Assembly: GCA_023935145.1 (NCBI GenBank)
Contig: CM043698.1
Coordinates: 73,361,501 to 73,425,500, forward strand
DNA length: 64,000 nt
Reading direction: 5' to 3'
Origin: Bretschneidera sinensis
Taxonomy: Eukaryota > Streptophyta > Magnoliopsida > Brassicales > Akaniaceae
The notes beneath the pieces are model-generated. The model was given only the letters and a program-made list of their open reading frames with translations. It was not told the DNA's origin and did no database searches. Within the stretch, counting starts at the first letter, position 1, and every line of letters begins with the position of its first letter. This document shows positions 1 to 11,350 of the stretch, piece after piece. A program made the position numbers and the translations under genes.

Positions 1-790
1 CATAGCTAATAATGCAAAATCTTTTGAACCATGTTTTGTGTGTGGTGGGGTAGATCATCTCGCCCAAGAGTGTCCCACATTTGTTGAGATGATAGGGATG
101 TATAAGGAACAATGTAATGCCTTAGGCATGTACAAGAAGCCTTTGACACCCTTCTCTGATACTTATAATCCGGGATGGCGAAATCACCCCAATTTCAGTT
201 GGAAGTCTAAAAACCAATAGCTTGCACAAACCCCTGCACCATATCATGCACCTGTGTCTTCTAGGAGTTCTTTAGAAGACACTTTACATGCTTTTATTGA
301 GGCACAGGGTAAGACTAATAAAAGACTTGAATTGTTAATTGTGCAGGTTGTTGAAGAACATAAAGAGATAAAGAGCCAAGTGTCCAAGTTGATGAGCTAC
401 TTGAGTGTGACTGAGCGAGGTAAGTTCCCTTCTCAAGCTCAGTCCACACCCCATGGTTAGCACCTAGCATAAAAGAATTTGAAGGAGGTGAATGCCATTG
501 AGACACTGAGGGGTAAATCATTACACATCCCAACAATGGAAAAATCAGAGGATGTGGATGAAAGCCATCAAGCACAACCATACATGATTGACTTATTCAT
601 GGAAAAGGTCCAGCACCTTAATCCATTTGAGTCCACCCTCATCCATGGCTTCACCAAAGCATACATCGAGCCAGAATTTACGGGTGTTACTGATGACATC
701 CTTGAGGCCCCCCAAAAGCATAGAAGCACAGAATTTGGCAATGAAGCAGTGGCGGATGCATTCAACCTATGTTTTTCAAGGAGGGAATAA
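1..790 (+). pseudogene. Athila-like Ty3 gag remnant, 5' end outside window
   Basis: One frame runs from the window edge to 790 and is broken by stops at 218-220, 458-460 and 470-472. It encodes a zinc knuckle near 32-74 (CFVCGGVDHLAQEC, C-x2-C-x4-H-x4-C). The phrase YNPGWRNHPNFSW follows, which is typical of plant Athila/Tat gag proteins, then a coiled, Glu/Lys-rich stretch. No protease, reverse transcriptase or integrase follows, so the frame passes straight into the non-coding spacer. Gag forms the virus-like particle of the retroelement in the cytoplasm. The element was probably already non-autonomous, because the element at 26.9-40.5 kb has a similar layout. Identification rests on motifs only. 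Confidence 0.75.
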
Positions 791-2464
791 GAGTGTCTGG
801 CTGAAGACTTAAAACTTAGAGCTCATGGGAGGCAGCCCACAATGTATCCTTTTATTTTTATCGTTTTTCATATTTCTTTTTTCTCTTGTTTATTATTATT
901 ATCTTGCTGTTTTCCAGTTTTACTTTCGCATTTCTTTTTCAGGGACAAAAATACGAAGCAGTTCAAATGGTGGAGCACAATTTTCAGCTTTTGTGCACCT
1001 TTGGCTACAAGGGGAGTTTCTTTTACTCTTTCTTTTACATTGAGGTCAATGCAATTTTTAAGTTGGAGGTGGAAGAAACGCATCTCTTTGTTTCCATTTT
1101 CTTTATTTTCATACATTTTTCTTTTTCCATTGAACTGCTTGGTGTCATTTTCCCTCTCTTTTGTTTTAAGCATGCTTTGTGGTTGCCTTGGAGTTAAGTC
1201 ACATGTCAATGATATAAACTTAATTGAGATAGCAGATAGCATTTAGAAGGAGTTAAATTTTGTTTCGGTTTGAAATTAATTTAAATATCAATCTTCATTT
1301 GGTTTGAGACTCTAGTTTGTGGTAAGATTGTATGATTAGTCTATAACATCTAGAAAAATTTTATGTGTGATTATTTTGTGAATATTTTTGCGGTCTCAAC
1401 AAGCTCTAGAACTTACTTGATAATTACTTGAGGCGAATTCCTAGAATGCACACTACTTGGGATATGATATAGGCCATTTTTGAACCGTTTGAACCTTTCA
1501 AACCTACCATTGCTATATTTATCACTAGTCACCTATTTGAGCCTTTTTCTTGAAAAAGAATTTGAGTCTTGTTTCTTTCAATAGCCAATTTACTCACCTT
1601 TATGAGCCTAAAATATTTTATCCTTACCTTCCTTTTAAAAGAACTTAGTTATACACATTTGTTGAAGAAGCACTTAAAAGGAGTAAGGGTGGAAATATGA
1701 AACAAATATCACTAGCACAACCCAAGTACATTAAAGGAGATAAGTTGGGGGTTATGGAAAAGAAAATAAAAAAATGAATGATGAAAAAGAAGTTGAATGG
1801 TTATGTGCCAAAATAAATAAATAATTAATTAATTATGGTAAAGAAAGAAGAAGGAAAGAAAAAAATATGGTGATTTGTTGAAAGAAATGCTCGAAAAATG
1901 GTTGAAAGAGTTGGGTGTTGAAGTAAGGTTATCCAGTGCTTAAAGAGTTGTGTTTAAAACTACGAGATTAAGTTCTTCTACTTGTTGAATCCTTCCCATT
2001 CTTTCTTAACCTTTACCTTAGCCTAACGTTACAAGCTTATTAAAGACCTTTTGATCCAATGTAGTGTGATTTTTCTAATAGTGGAGAGTGATTTGAAAAA
2101 TGAGCATATGGAGCTTGTTTTTGTGATTGATGTCACGCAATTTATTATGTTTTTAGAGGCCAAGACTTGTATTCATGAATCTTATGCATAAAATCATCCG
2201 GATGTTCGGATTAATGGATTGTGGTAAGATGGATGTTAAGAGTTAGTAACGATTTTAAGATTGATGTTTGGATTACTTTTGGACTTGGGTGAAATTTAAT
2301 GGTTCTATGTGTTGTCTGTTAAGTGCAATTTTTGAGACAAAAAAAATTAATTACTCTTGGTTAACACTAATATTGCTTTTCATTTACTTTGATTCCCATC
2401 GTAGAATTCATCTCTTGTTTTCACTTGAATTGCTAGGGACTAGCAATAAGCTAGTTGGGGGTTG
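791..2464 (+). mobile_element. Non-coding spacer of the Athila-like element before its 3' LTR
   Basis: This stretch starts with a GTCTGGCTGAAGAC block and a CATGGGAGGCAGCCCACAAT block. The same blocks recur near 24800, 28690 and (minus strand) 51935-51975. Long T-rich and A-rich stretches follow. It ends in TAGTTGGGGGTTG, a plausible polypurine tract, directly before the LTR. Hydrophobic ORFs here (for example 842-1246) are artefacts of T-rich sequence. No gene is seen. Confidence 0.65.
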
Positions 2465-3930
2465 TGATGAGAGTCATAAAATGCATATGAACTGTACTTA
2501 ATTGTTAGCATGTTAGGGTTGATCTAGGTTTGAATTGCAGTTTTATACCTTAAAAACTCTAAAGTGTCATTCTTGGATCATTGATCAATTTCGATGCATT
2601 TTCAGGAACTTTAAATTCAAAAGATGGAAAAGCTATCATTGCTTGAAGCACAATGACTCGATGAACATCGGAGTGAAGGTTCACAAGCACTTGGAAAGGA
2701 GTTTCACTAAATTGCCAGAATTGTCTGTACAGATCAGTCATCTTTGCAGATTTAACTGTATTGATTTAGGGAGAACCAGGAGATGCATCATATATACTTA
2801 GAAAGACCCGGAAGTCTATTTTCTGGAAAATTTTACGGCTCGTAAAAATAATTTTTCTAGAGAAAGTTATGGCAGTTTAAGTAGACAAAGGTCAGCCTGT
2901 GCGGGCTGTGCGGGATTTCAGCGTGATTTTGGGCTTAAATCCCACATCCCACATTGGTTGGAAAACACATTTCTATATCCCATATCCCACATCGAATTGG
3001 AAACACACTGCACTCGTGGTATTTCTCTATAAAAATCCTACTCTACTTTAGCTTTGGGGCATCAATCGGAGCTCATCTGAAATCATCAGAGAGTGAATTC
3101 AGAGGGCCTTTAGGAGCAATCCAGAGGGCCTTTAGGACGAATCCGAAATATAATTTTGGAGGACAAGCTGAGGAATCGCCGAAGCTTTCGCTACCAAGGA
3201 GGAGATGATCGTTGAGAGGCCGGAGGCAACTCAAGGAAGCATGAGCTCCATGGCCGGCTAGTCTCCAAGCAAGGCGAAGGGATGAATCCCTAGGTGTAGT
3301 TGTTCTTATTTTCCTTTATTTGATTCAGTTGTAGTTTGGTATTATTTTCATTAAATATTGTTATGTTTTATTCTTTAATTTAATTAGTAGATTTTTATTA
3401 GTCTGGTGACTGCATGTTTCTTTTCCATATAAGTCTAGTCATGCTCTTCTTATATGTATTTGTTTGGGTGTGATTGAGTCCGGTAGATCTCTTTTATAGA
3501 TTTGTCCATTGCTGTGGTATTGTCATTTAGATATATCATCGTCTTTTGATAATTTATAAGTTAGGTCATGTGTACTTGAAAGTAAAGAATAATTCATATC
3601 AATTACATTAGGGTTTATACATGCGCTTTAACTGAATATTTGTCGATTGCCTGTTTGGGATGTAAAACTTGCAATCGAGATAAAAACAACTGAATCAAGT
3701 TAGAATTAAGGCAACGAACCTAGGGAGGATTTCCAAAACCTTGTTGTTTCTTTATTATACTATCCATCAATTATTTACACAATTTATATACAATCAACAA
3801 ATTAGATTTTGTCACTTTAACTTTTATCGTTTGTTTTGTGATTTATACCTTCTTTTGTAATTAACTTGTTTCCCTGTGGAATCGACACCCCAAAACTGTA
3901 CTATAACTACCGCGTTATGTTTTGGGTGCA
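2465..3930 (+). repeat. 3' LTR of the first Athila-like element
   Basis: It begins TGATGAGAGTC after the polypurine tract and ends near TTTTGGGTGCA, at the switch to an unrelated chromovirus reading frame at 3931. A TATA box (TATAAAA, 3028-3034) lies within it, preceded by repeated TCCCACAT blocks that may be promoter elements. The 5' LTR is outside the window, so no target duplication can be checked, and the right border is inferred from the change of sequence type. Confidence 0.6.
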
Positions 3931-4171
3931 CTCAAGCCCCTATAGGAGTTAGGGTCTCTTATGACCTAGATATTGAGAGTATACTGGCTGACCGAGTTTT
4001 GAGACGGAAGAACTACAAGCTGAGGCATTAGTACTTGAAACAATGGAAGGGACAACCCGAGAGTGAGACTAGTTAGGAACCAGCCGAGATCTTGTGGCAA
4101 TTTCAAACGAAGATCGACCAGTTTCAGGCCGAGAGTGCGATGAGGACATCACCAGATTGAGTGGGGGAGAA
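3931..4171 (+). pseudogene. C-terminal end of a chromovirus (Ty3) polyprotein with chromodomain
   Basis: The frame reads APIGVRVSYDLDIESILADR and then a YLKQWKGQPESET block and EPAEILWQFQTKIDQF. This is the signature of the integrase-linked chromodomain at the end of plant chromovirus Pol. Several in-frame stops are present. The sequence ends in GTGGGGGAGAA, a polypurine tract touching the next LTR. In active elements the chromodomain directs integration to marked chromatin. Only the last 60-80 codons remain, cut on the left by the LTR ending at 3930. Confidence 0.75.
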
Positions 4172-4609
4172 TGTCATAACCCACGTGAGACCTGCGTGTT
4201 CGAGGGTTTCCTAGTACACTTTTTTATTATAATGTACAACATTATATTGCACATGCACTACATGGTAGTACCTTGTACTTTCGTACTACACTTGTAGTAC
4301 ACTTGTAGTGCACTTATAGTATTGTAGGATTGTGACACTTAGCAAGATGTCAGCCATGGATGTAAGGGAGCTCTCCCTATATAAAGGGGCCTCCCCCTCA
4401 CTTGTAAATCATTCAATCATTCAAGCAATAGCAAGCTCTCTAGCTTTGTCTTATATTCTCTCTTGTGTTGGCTTATTTTCTTTGAGTGGGTCTAGCTTCA
4501 AGGGTGGTTCTCTTGAGTAGCCAAGAGGAAGGCTGACTTAGGCATTCCAAGGAGGTGTTTCCGAGGCTAAGGCCGAACGATTAGCAACTTGAGCTTGCAG
4601 CTTGTGACA
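4172..4609 (+). repeat. 3' LTR of the chromovirus
   Basis: A 438-bp block starts TGTCATAACC straight after the polypurine tract and ends TTGTGACA, giving TGTCA/TGACA inverted ends. TATATAAA at 4378-4385 is a good TATA box with a short pyrimidine-rich leader after it. At 4610 the sequence switches to a branched-chain aminotransferase exon, so this LTR forms the border of that duplicated fragment. Confidence 0.75.
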
Positions 4610-5460
4610 CTGACACCATGCCTAGAACAGTGCCACTCCCTATGAGCAAAGGCCTAACATATAGTGACCCTTTCCTTGGAGGAGGTGCCTATAGTTTTTC
4701 CAAGATTGAAACCCAAATGTTTTTTTAGACATTCATAAAACATAGAAGAAGCTAACGAGGATGATTACAGTGAATACCCAGTTCTTATTGGCGAGGAAAG
4801 TTTGCTTCACACTTTAACTGAATTGCTCAATAGATGGTGAAGGCATGCACATTCTCTCCACGCCCATCTTCTTCATTTGCAAGGTGTTCTGTTCGGGCCT
4901 GAAGAGCATAATTCCTCCGTCTTCAGTCCTGTACGCCTTCAGCCCTTCTAACAATCCCTATATATGCATCCGTTGTCTATAGTAATGATTGAATCTGATA
5001 TGTTTAACTTTAACGATTGAATCGAACATGTTTAACTTATTTTTGATTCATTCAAAGGGTGTATTTAGTAGGAAAAAGAAGGTAAGGGGAAAGAGGAATG
5101 GACTTTTCTCTTGTTTAGTATGAGAGAAAAGTGAGAAAAGAAAACTAAAAAGATTGATGTTTTCCCCTTTGCATGTACAAATCATAATCTTTCAAAAATT
5201 AAAAGGATTGGCGAGTGTAAAATGGAAGAGGAAAGAAATGATGTTATCAATTTACCCATTAATCTCTATCTTATCTCTCACTTTAATATCCAAAGGATAT
5301 AATGATAAAAGTAATACCAATTGTTTTCTTTAGAGCATTTCATTACATACATGTAATATATTGGTGTTAAAACAAATCCAAGTTCATCCCAGTTGACATT
5401 AGCATAATTTCATTCACTACCACTGTTTTCTCGAACCAAATTGAAAGAAAATGTAAAATA
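4610..5460 (-). pseudogene. Duplicated branched-chain aminotransferase fragment, 5' LTR-proximal part
   Basis: Minus-strand sequence parallels the BCAT gene at 20505-23854: part of exon 5 (about 4621-4690), exon 4 (4778-4957, including a 3-nt insertion) and about half of exon 3 (about 5335-5430), with intron between. Exon 6 onward is missing; the chromovirus LTR ends where the homology begins. The AG before the first codon of the exon-5 copy is intact (ATAG/GCACC), unlike the main gene, which has AA there. The fragment was later split in intron 2 by a copia element and continues at 11015. It cannot encode an enzyme. Confidence 0.85.
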
Positions 5461-5465
5461 CAATC

Positions 5466-6421
5466 TGTTTTTAATCACCTTGACAAGATGCCCAGGTGGT
5501 GATCTTCCAAACACCCAAGTCTTGAATGACTTGTAGAAAGAATTTCAGCAATCGAACACAAGAACAGAAAATCAAAGAAAGAAAGAAGACAAGTAATTTG
5601 TTGTCGAGGTTCGGCAATGAGCCTACGTCCCCGTGAGTTCCTCCGAATTCTCCGAACTATCCCAATGGTTCTTACAAAGTTACAGCAATCCCCTTCAAGA
5701 ATCCAAGTTCTTGAAGAAACAAGAAGAGAAGGAAGAAGATGAGAACTCAACAATGTTCTCTAATCTAATCTAGACTCTCTCTATCTTATTACAACCAACC
5801 TCACTACAAGAGTCCCTCTTGTGTTTATGTCTCTCTACACAATTCTCTCTTAGTGTTTACAATGATCTCACAATGTCACAAAACTCTCTTGTATGTGTGT
5901 TTTTGTATCTTGTATTATCTTCTGAAATGAGGCCTTGAGAACCCCTTTTATAGCCTCTTAATTCTTGGACATTCTTGTGAGTCATTATCCTCCCTTTGAT
6001 CATGTTCTTCCTTTAATCTCAGCCCTACATCACTCTCCAAGTGATGCTGTGCGTTTTGGTGTGGTGCACACATGATTGGAGAGGTCTTATGCATGCTGGA
6101 TCATGTGTGCACACATGTGTTGTGTACTGCAGCACTAGTGCTTTGTGCTGTGGCACTGGGGCAGGGATGGAAGCATGGCTTGCTGTGTGCTGCGGCGCTG
6201 GTGCTGTGTGCTGTGGCGTGACTTGATGCTGTGCGCACACCTCCTGCTTGTGTGCTGAAACTTGCACAGCAGTGTGTCTGACCTTCCCATGCTCAAAACT
6301 TAAGCACACACTTGTGTGCAACATTTTAACTTGCTGAACTTTGATATTCCACAACTGGTTTGGACTTTAACCAACTTTAGACCATGTTTGGACATGTTTG
6401 AAACTTAGACAAATAACAATA
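5466..6421 (-). repeat. 3' LTR of copia copy 1
   Basis: This is about 956 bp and matches 10064-11014 along its length, with small differences in the GC-rich repeat block (about 6110-6240). The first bases (TGTTTTTAATCACC) have diverged from the TGTTGGAAATCACC of the other copy. The ORFs read inside it are Cys-, His- or Ala-rich and come from repeats of GCACACAGC-like units, so they are not genes. Confidence 0.9.
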
Positions 6422-6504
6422 ATCTCTACCTTTGTCTAAGTGTTCAAAAAACCTGAACCATTGTGCAGAAAGCTTCGGGATCCAAACTCATATTGAGTTA
6501 CCAA

Positions 6505-9500
6505 TTAACCAACTCCAATCCTAAGTAATTCAAGGTAATGATTGAACTTACTTAGAGGTAGAACCTTGGTGCCTAAATCTGTAGGACTTTTCTCCGTGGT
6601 CTTCTTGTCAACCTGAATGCTTCCTTCCGTACCATTTTCCAAAATGTAATGATACCGAACATCCATATGCTCTGTCCCCTCATGGAACTCCGGATACCTC
6701 CACAAGTGCCCCGCACTTTGGTTATCCAAAGATACCACCACCTGCTCTTTTAGGACCTCCTACTCGTCCAACAACCCTTTGCACCCCATAGCCTCATTTA
6801 TGGCTTCCGTAGCTGCTATGCATTCTGCCCTGGTTGTTATGAGTGCTACCACTGGCTGCCACTGAGCCTCCATGTACCTCAACAACCACTTCATCCCAAG
6901 CCAATGCTCTTTTCTGGGATTACTCACACATTTGCTGAAAACATCCATTGCCCAAGAAACACTTGACCTGTTTCTCTTCCTTTCCCGGATGATTCTCCTC
7001 ATCCCAAGGATCTTTTGTGCAAGGCTGAGATCCTTCCTCTCGAACTCCTCACTAAGTTGAGATGTAAATCTTTCCATCCTCTTCCTGCTGTTCCAAACTA
7101 ACAGCCCATCAATGACATAGGTGAGGATACTCACCATCTTCTCCACCTTGTATCCAGGTGAGAAAGTTTCTGTGAAACCTATGTCTTCTCTTCTTGTGAA
7201 CTCATTCGCCACCAGCCTAGCCATATTCCAGACTTCATCTCTTGGAGGGCACCCTTCTTTGATCTTGTAAGTGCACTTACATTCCACAACTTTCTGATTT
7301 CCTGGAATTTTCACCAATTCCCAGAAGTTGTTCTTCCTCAAAGAATCCATTTCTTCCTCCATAACTAGCTGCCACTTTGACGAATCCTTACACTCCATGG
7401 CATCCGTGTAAGTTTCTGGTTCATCCATCCCTCCTTCTTTCCAAGGAGCTGCTGCATCCGCAGCATTTGCAAACCCATATCTCAAGGGTGGTCTAACCAC
7501 TCTTCTTTCCTGGTCTCTTATGAGCTGGTAGTTGTTTACTGCATCAACCACTTCTTGTTCAGCCTCTTCTTGAGTTTCTTGAGCTTCTTGGCCTTCTTCC
7601 AAGGGCTCTACCTGATCCGAACCCTCTTGCCTTCCTTGCTCTACCTGAACTAAATCTTTCTTTATGCTATGCTCCACAAGAACCAAACTGGTTTGCTCAC
7701 TAGCCCTTGCAGGGTTAGTTTTCTCCAAATAGGGAAATAACAATTCATTAAAATTAACATCCCTACTTATTATGAGTTTTAATCCTTCTTTTTCTAAGGA
7801 CCAAAACCTATATCCCTTAGCCCCTTCCCCATATCCTAGAAACACACATTTTCTAGATCCTGGGCTAAGTTTTTCATCCTTTTGTTGTGCATACGCAGCA
7901 CACCCAAAAGTCCTAAGGTTATCCAACTCAGGGGGTTTTCCACTCCACATCTCTATGGGAGTCTTTTGGAACACAATCCTAGAGGGTGATCTATTAATCA
8001 AATATGCAACTGTAGCTACAGCTTCTCCCCAAAAATATTTTGGTAACCCGGATCCATCTAACATGCACCTAACCTTTTCAATAAGGGTCTTATTCATCAA
8101 CTCAGCAACTCCATTTTGCTGAGGAGTTTCCACAACTGTCCTATGTCTTAGAATACCATTTAACCTACATAATTGATCAAGTTCTTGGTTAAAAATTTCT
8201 AAGCCATTATCGGTTCTTATCCCCTTAACTACTCTACCCATTTGAGTCTCAACCAGCCCTTTCCACATCACTAATTTATTCAAGGCATCTAATTTATTCT
8301 TAACCAAATAAACCCATACTTTTCTTGAATAATCATCAATTAAAGACAGAAAGTAAATGTTACCTCCCTGTGTTGGTGTCCTTGCTGGTCCCCAAAGGTC
8401 CGCATGAATGTAGTCAAGAATGCCCTTAGACTTGTGCACTCCGGTGTTGAAGCTGACCCGATGTTGCTGCCCAAGAACACAGCTCTTACAGAAATCCAGT
8501 TTTTCTACTTTGTCACCACCAAGTAGACCTTCCTTGCTAAGCCCCTGCAGGCCCTTTTCGCTAATGTGTCCCAAGCGAGTGTGCCAAAGGGCTGCCTTGT
8601 CCAGCTCAGCCATCAAGCTTGCTGCTTGATCATTGGTTTCTGTTTCTCCGATCATCTCATAGAGTCTATCGTTTCTTGCTGCCTTGATCACTACCAAAGA
8701 TCCCTTGGCCACCTTGATCTTTCCTCCCTCTATATTGCATGTATAGCCCATAGAATCCAGCTGCCCCAATGAGATCAAGTTCCTCTTCAAATCTAGAACA
8801 TACCTCACATTTTCCAGCAGCCTTGTGACTCCATCAAACATCCTCAATTGGATGTCTCCAATCCCTCTCACTTGGCAAGAATTGTCATTCCCCAATAAGA
8901 CTCTTCCCTCATTGATCCCCTTGAAATTCTTGAACCATTCTTTGTGAGGGCTCATATGATGAGTGCACCCAGTATCCAAGATCCATTTTTCGCTGCCTTC
9001 TTACCCCTTGCTCACACTTGAGCACACAACAAGAACATCATCATCTTGCTGTTCTGTTTTGGCAACCGAAGCCTCTCCATTCTTGGTATGGCTTCCTCCT
9101 CTATCTCTTGTCATCTTCTTGCAATCTTTCTTGACATGACCCTCCTTATGGCAGTAGTAGCAGCTCTTCCCTCCAAATCTCAATTTGGAATGCATTCTCC
9201 CATGGCTTTCTCTTCTACCTCTGTCCCAGTAGTAGCCATGCATACTGTTGTGCACTCTCCTATGGCTCTCTCCTCTACCTCTGTCCCGGTAGTTGCCATA
9301 CATGCTGCCGTGCACTCTCCCATGGCTCTCTCCTCTACCTCTGTCTCGGTAGTAGCCATGGTTGCTGCCATACCAAGTTGCTGGCCTTCTTTTAAAGAAC
9401 AGCCCTTTACCACTTGATGCACTCCTTTTCTTGGCATCAAGATTATCTTGCAACTCTTTCTTAGGATCAAATTTAAAAGCAAAGATTCGTTTCCGAAGAT

Positions 9501-9801
9501 ACCTCTTATGTGGGAGAGTCTTGGCAAGAAACAATTCATCTAGTTTCTTCCATAAAGCAGCTGGATCTTCCGAGTCTCTGTACTCCCTTGTGACATTGTC
9601 CGACATGTGCAAGAAAATGGTGCTGTAGGTCATCTTCTTCATCTCGGTCCGCTGGTCCTCCATGACACTTGCTGGAAAAGCATCATCTTCTCCAATAGCC
9701 AAGTCCACTTTCCGCTGCATTAGAACCGCCTTGATCTTCCACTTCCATAGGGTAAAGTCCCCCTTTCCATCAAACTTCTCCACACAGAAATTTGAAGCCA
9801 T
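6505..9801 (-). pseudogene. Copia gag-pol of copy 1: one frame with two premature stops and a gutted RT
   Basis: A single minus frame starts at ATG 9801 and ends at 6505, with two nonsense codons: TAA at 9001-9003 (between gag and protease) and TAG at 6760-6762. Gag is followed by three to four repeats of a GYYRDRGRGESHGRVH-type unit and a zinc knuckle CYYCHKEGHVKKDC (about 9122-9163). Protease has DTGC (about 8975). The integrase region has an HTRLGH...CKSC zinc finger and the core residues in HADLWGP, IRTDNG and NGVAE. The frame then goes from ETFSP to YVIDGLLVW (about 7105-7140), so most of the RT palm is gone. A second deletion removes the front of RNase H (about 6860). Gag is also shortened before AKKRSASSGKG. 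Copy 2 shows the same junctions. Confidence 0.92.
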
Positions 9802-10029
9802 CTTTTGCGGACAAGATCCCAGATTTGTGCACTAATCACAACTACTTTCTTCGACCTCAAGAACACAGATCGAAGATGGATCTTTAACACCGTTCTTGAA
9901 TCAACCTTCAAGAACACGACCGGATCTTGATCTTTACACCGTTCTTGAATCACCCAAGAAGTTTGATCTTTGATTCTTGGAGTCTTGGCTCTGTACCTTC
10001 TACTTCTTGTTCTGGTAACCAGCTGCTGT

Positions 10030-10063
10030 GCTCTGATACCACTGACCAAAGCTCTTATACCAC
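10030..10063 (-). other. Primer-binding site of copia copy 1, doubled
   Basis: Just inside the 5' LTR the minus strand carries GTGGTATAAGAGC and, about 20 bp further in, GTGGTATCAGAGC. The second is a perfect match to the usual initiator-tRNA-Met complement TGGTATCAGAGC. The first, at the canonical position next to the LTR, has one C-to-A change. Copy 2 has both repeats intact. Confidence 0.8.
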
Positions 10064-11014
10064 TGTTGGAAATCACCTTGACAAGATGCCCAGGTGGTGA
10101 TCTTCCAAACACCCAAGTCTTGAATGACTTGTAGAAAGAATTTCAGCAATCGAACACAAGAATAGAAAATCAAAGAAAGAAAGAAGACAAGTAATTTGTT
10201 GTCGAGGTTCGGCAATGAGCCTACATTCCCATGAGTTCCTCCGAACTCTCTGCACTATCTCAATGGTTCTTACAAAGTTACAGCAATCCCCTTCAAGAAT
10301 CCAAGTTCTTGAAGAAACAAGAAGAGAAGGAAGAAGATGAGAACTCCACAATGTTCTCTAATCTAATCTAGACTCTCTCTATCTTATTACAACCAGCCTC
10401 ACTACAAGAGTCCCTATTGTGTTTATGTCTCTCTACACAATTCTCTCTTAGTGTTTACAATGATCTCACAATGTCACAAAACTCTCTTGTATGTGTGTTT
10501 TTGTATCTTGCATTATCTTCTGAAATGAGGCCTTGAGAACCCCTTTTATAGCCTCTTAATTCTTGGACATTCTTGTGAGTCATTATCCTCCCTTTGATCA
10601 TGTTCTTCCTTTAATCTCAGCCCTACATCACTCTCCAAGTGATGCTGTGCGTTTTGGTGTGGTGCACACATGATTGGAGAGGTCTTATGCATACTGGATC
10701 ATGTGTGCACACATGTGCTGTGTGCTGCGGCACTGGGGCAGGGCTGGAAGCATGGCTTGCTGTGTGCTGCGGCGCTGGTGCTGTGTGCTGCTGCGTGACC
10801 TGATGCTGCAGCCTCCTGATGCTGTGCGCACACCTCCTGCTTGTGTGCTGAAACTTGCACAGCAGTGTGCCTGACCTTCCCATGCTCGAAACTTAAGCAC
10901 ACACTTGTGTGCAACCTTTTAACTTGCTGAACTTTGATATTCCACAATTGGTTTGGACTTTAACCAACTTTAGACCATGTTTGGACATGTTTGAAACTTA
11001 GACAAATAACAACA
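10064..11014 (-). repeat. 5' LTR of copia copy 1
   Basis: This is 951 bp; on the minus strand it starts TGTTGTTATTTGTC and ends GGTGATTTCCAACA. A TATA box (minus TATAAAA, 10544-10550) lies downstream of a GC-rich block (about 10700-10840) built from GCAGCACACAGC-like repeats, which is probably the U3 enhancer region. It abuts the CAATC target duplication on its right. Confidence 0.92.
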
Positions 11015-11350
11015 CAATCAAAACACAGAATGACTAGATTGAATTATGAATGCGATTAAACTAGTATAATTTTGATCAATTACTGATTTCGAAATGGGCT
11101 TTGAAAGCAAATCAAAATGAAATTCAAGATGCAGAAGTGCGAAATGTACACTCCAATTTCACAACCCAATTTTAGCTACTCACGAATTTCAATTATCAAG
11201 CTAGAAGGGCAGTAGTATTATACCTGTTAACAGCATGTTCACAAGTTGGTTGAACAGAAGGAGCCATTGATATATTGATGCAAAAAATCAAACAAAGTTC
11301 TTAACTGCAACCAATGAATCAGTCAGTCGTGTAACTAGGCCTCCCATATT
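11015..11350 (-). pseudogene. Duplicated BCAT fragment, continued
   Basis: After the copia element the minus strand resumes homology with the BCAT intron and its second coding exon. Roughly 11224-11315 corresponds to 23281-23353, including the splice donor region TTAACAG/GTATAA. Homology to the main gene fades by about 11350. It belongs with 4610-5460 as one interrupted gene fragment. Confidence 0.75.

Larger units (their letters stand above)
5466..11014 (-). mobile_element. Ty1/copia LTR retrotransposon, copy 1 of the 5.5-kb family
   Basis: It is flanked by the 5-bp duplication CAATC (5461-5465 and 11015-11019). LTRs lie at 5466-6421 and 10064-11014 and begin and end TGTTG/CAACA-like. Gene order on the minus strand is LTR, primer site, gag, protease, integrase, fragmentary RT, RNase H end, polypurine tract, LTR. 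It sits in an intron of the duplicated BCAT fragment. The uninterrupted counterpart of the target is near 23015-23045. The internal region lacks most of RT, so transposition must have used proteins supplied in trans. Confidence 0.95.

Noticed and set aside
842..1246. Hydrophobic 134-codon ORF and overlapping ORFs
   Set aside because: They read T-rich non-coding spacer of a Ty3 element; no homologous ORF exists in the other spacers.
6025..6354. Ala/His/Gln-rich ORFs inside copia LTRs (also 10623-10947, 29570-29890, 34297-34609)
   Set aside because: They are readings of GCACACAGC-type repeats in the LTR U3 and appear in several frames on both strands.
7772..8122. ORFs opposite the copia pol and gag frames (also 8420-8772, 9046-9628, 31215-31562, 32469-32819)
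   Set aside because: They are shadows of the coding strand and lack any domain motif.
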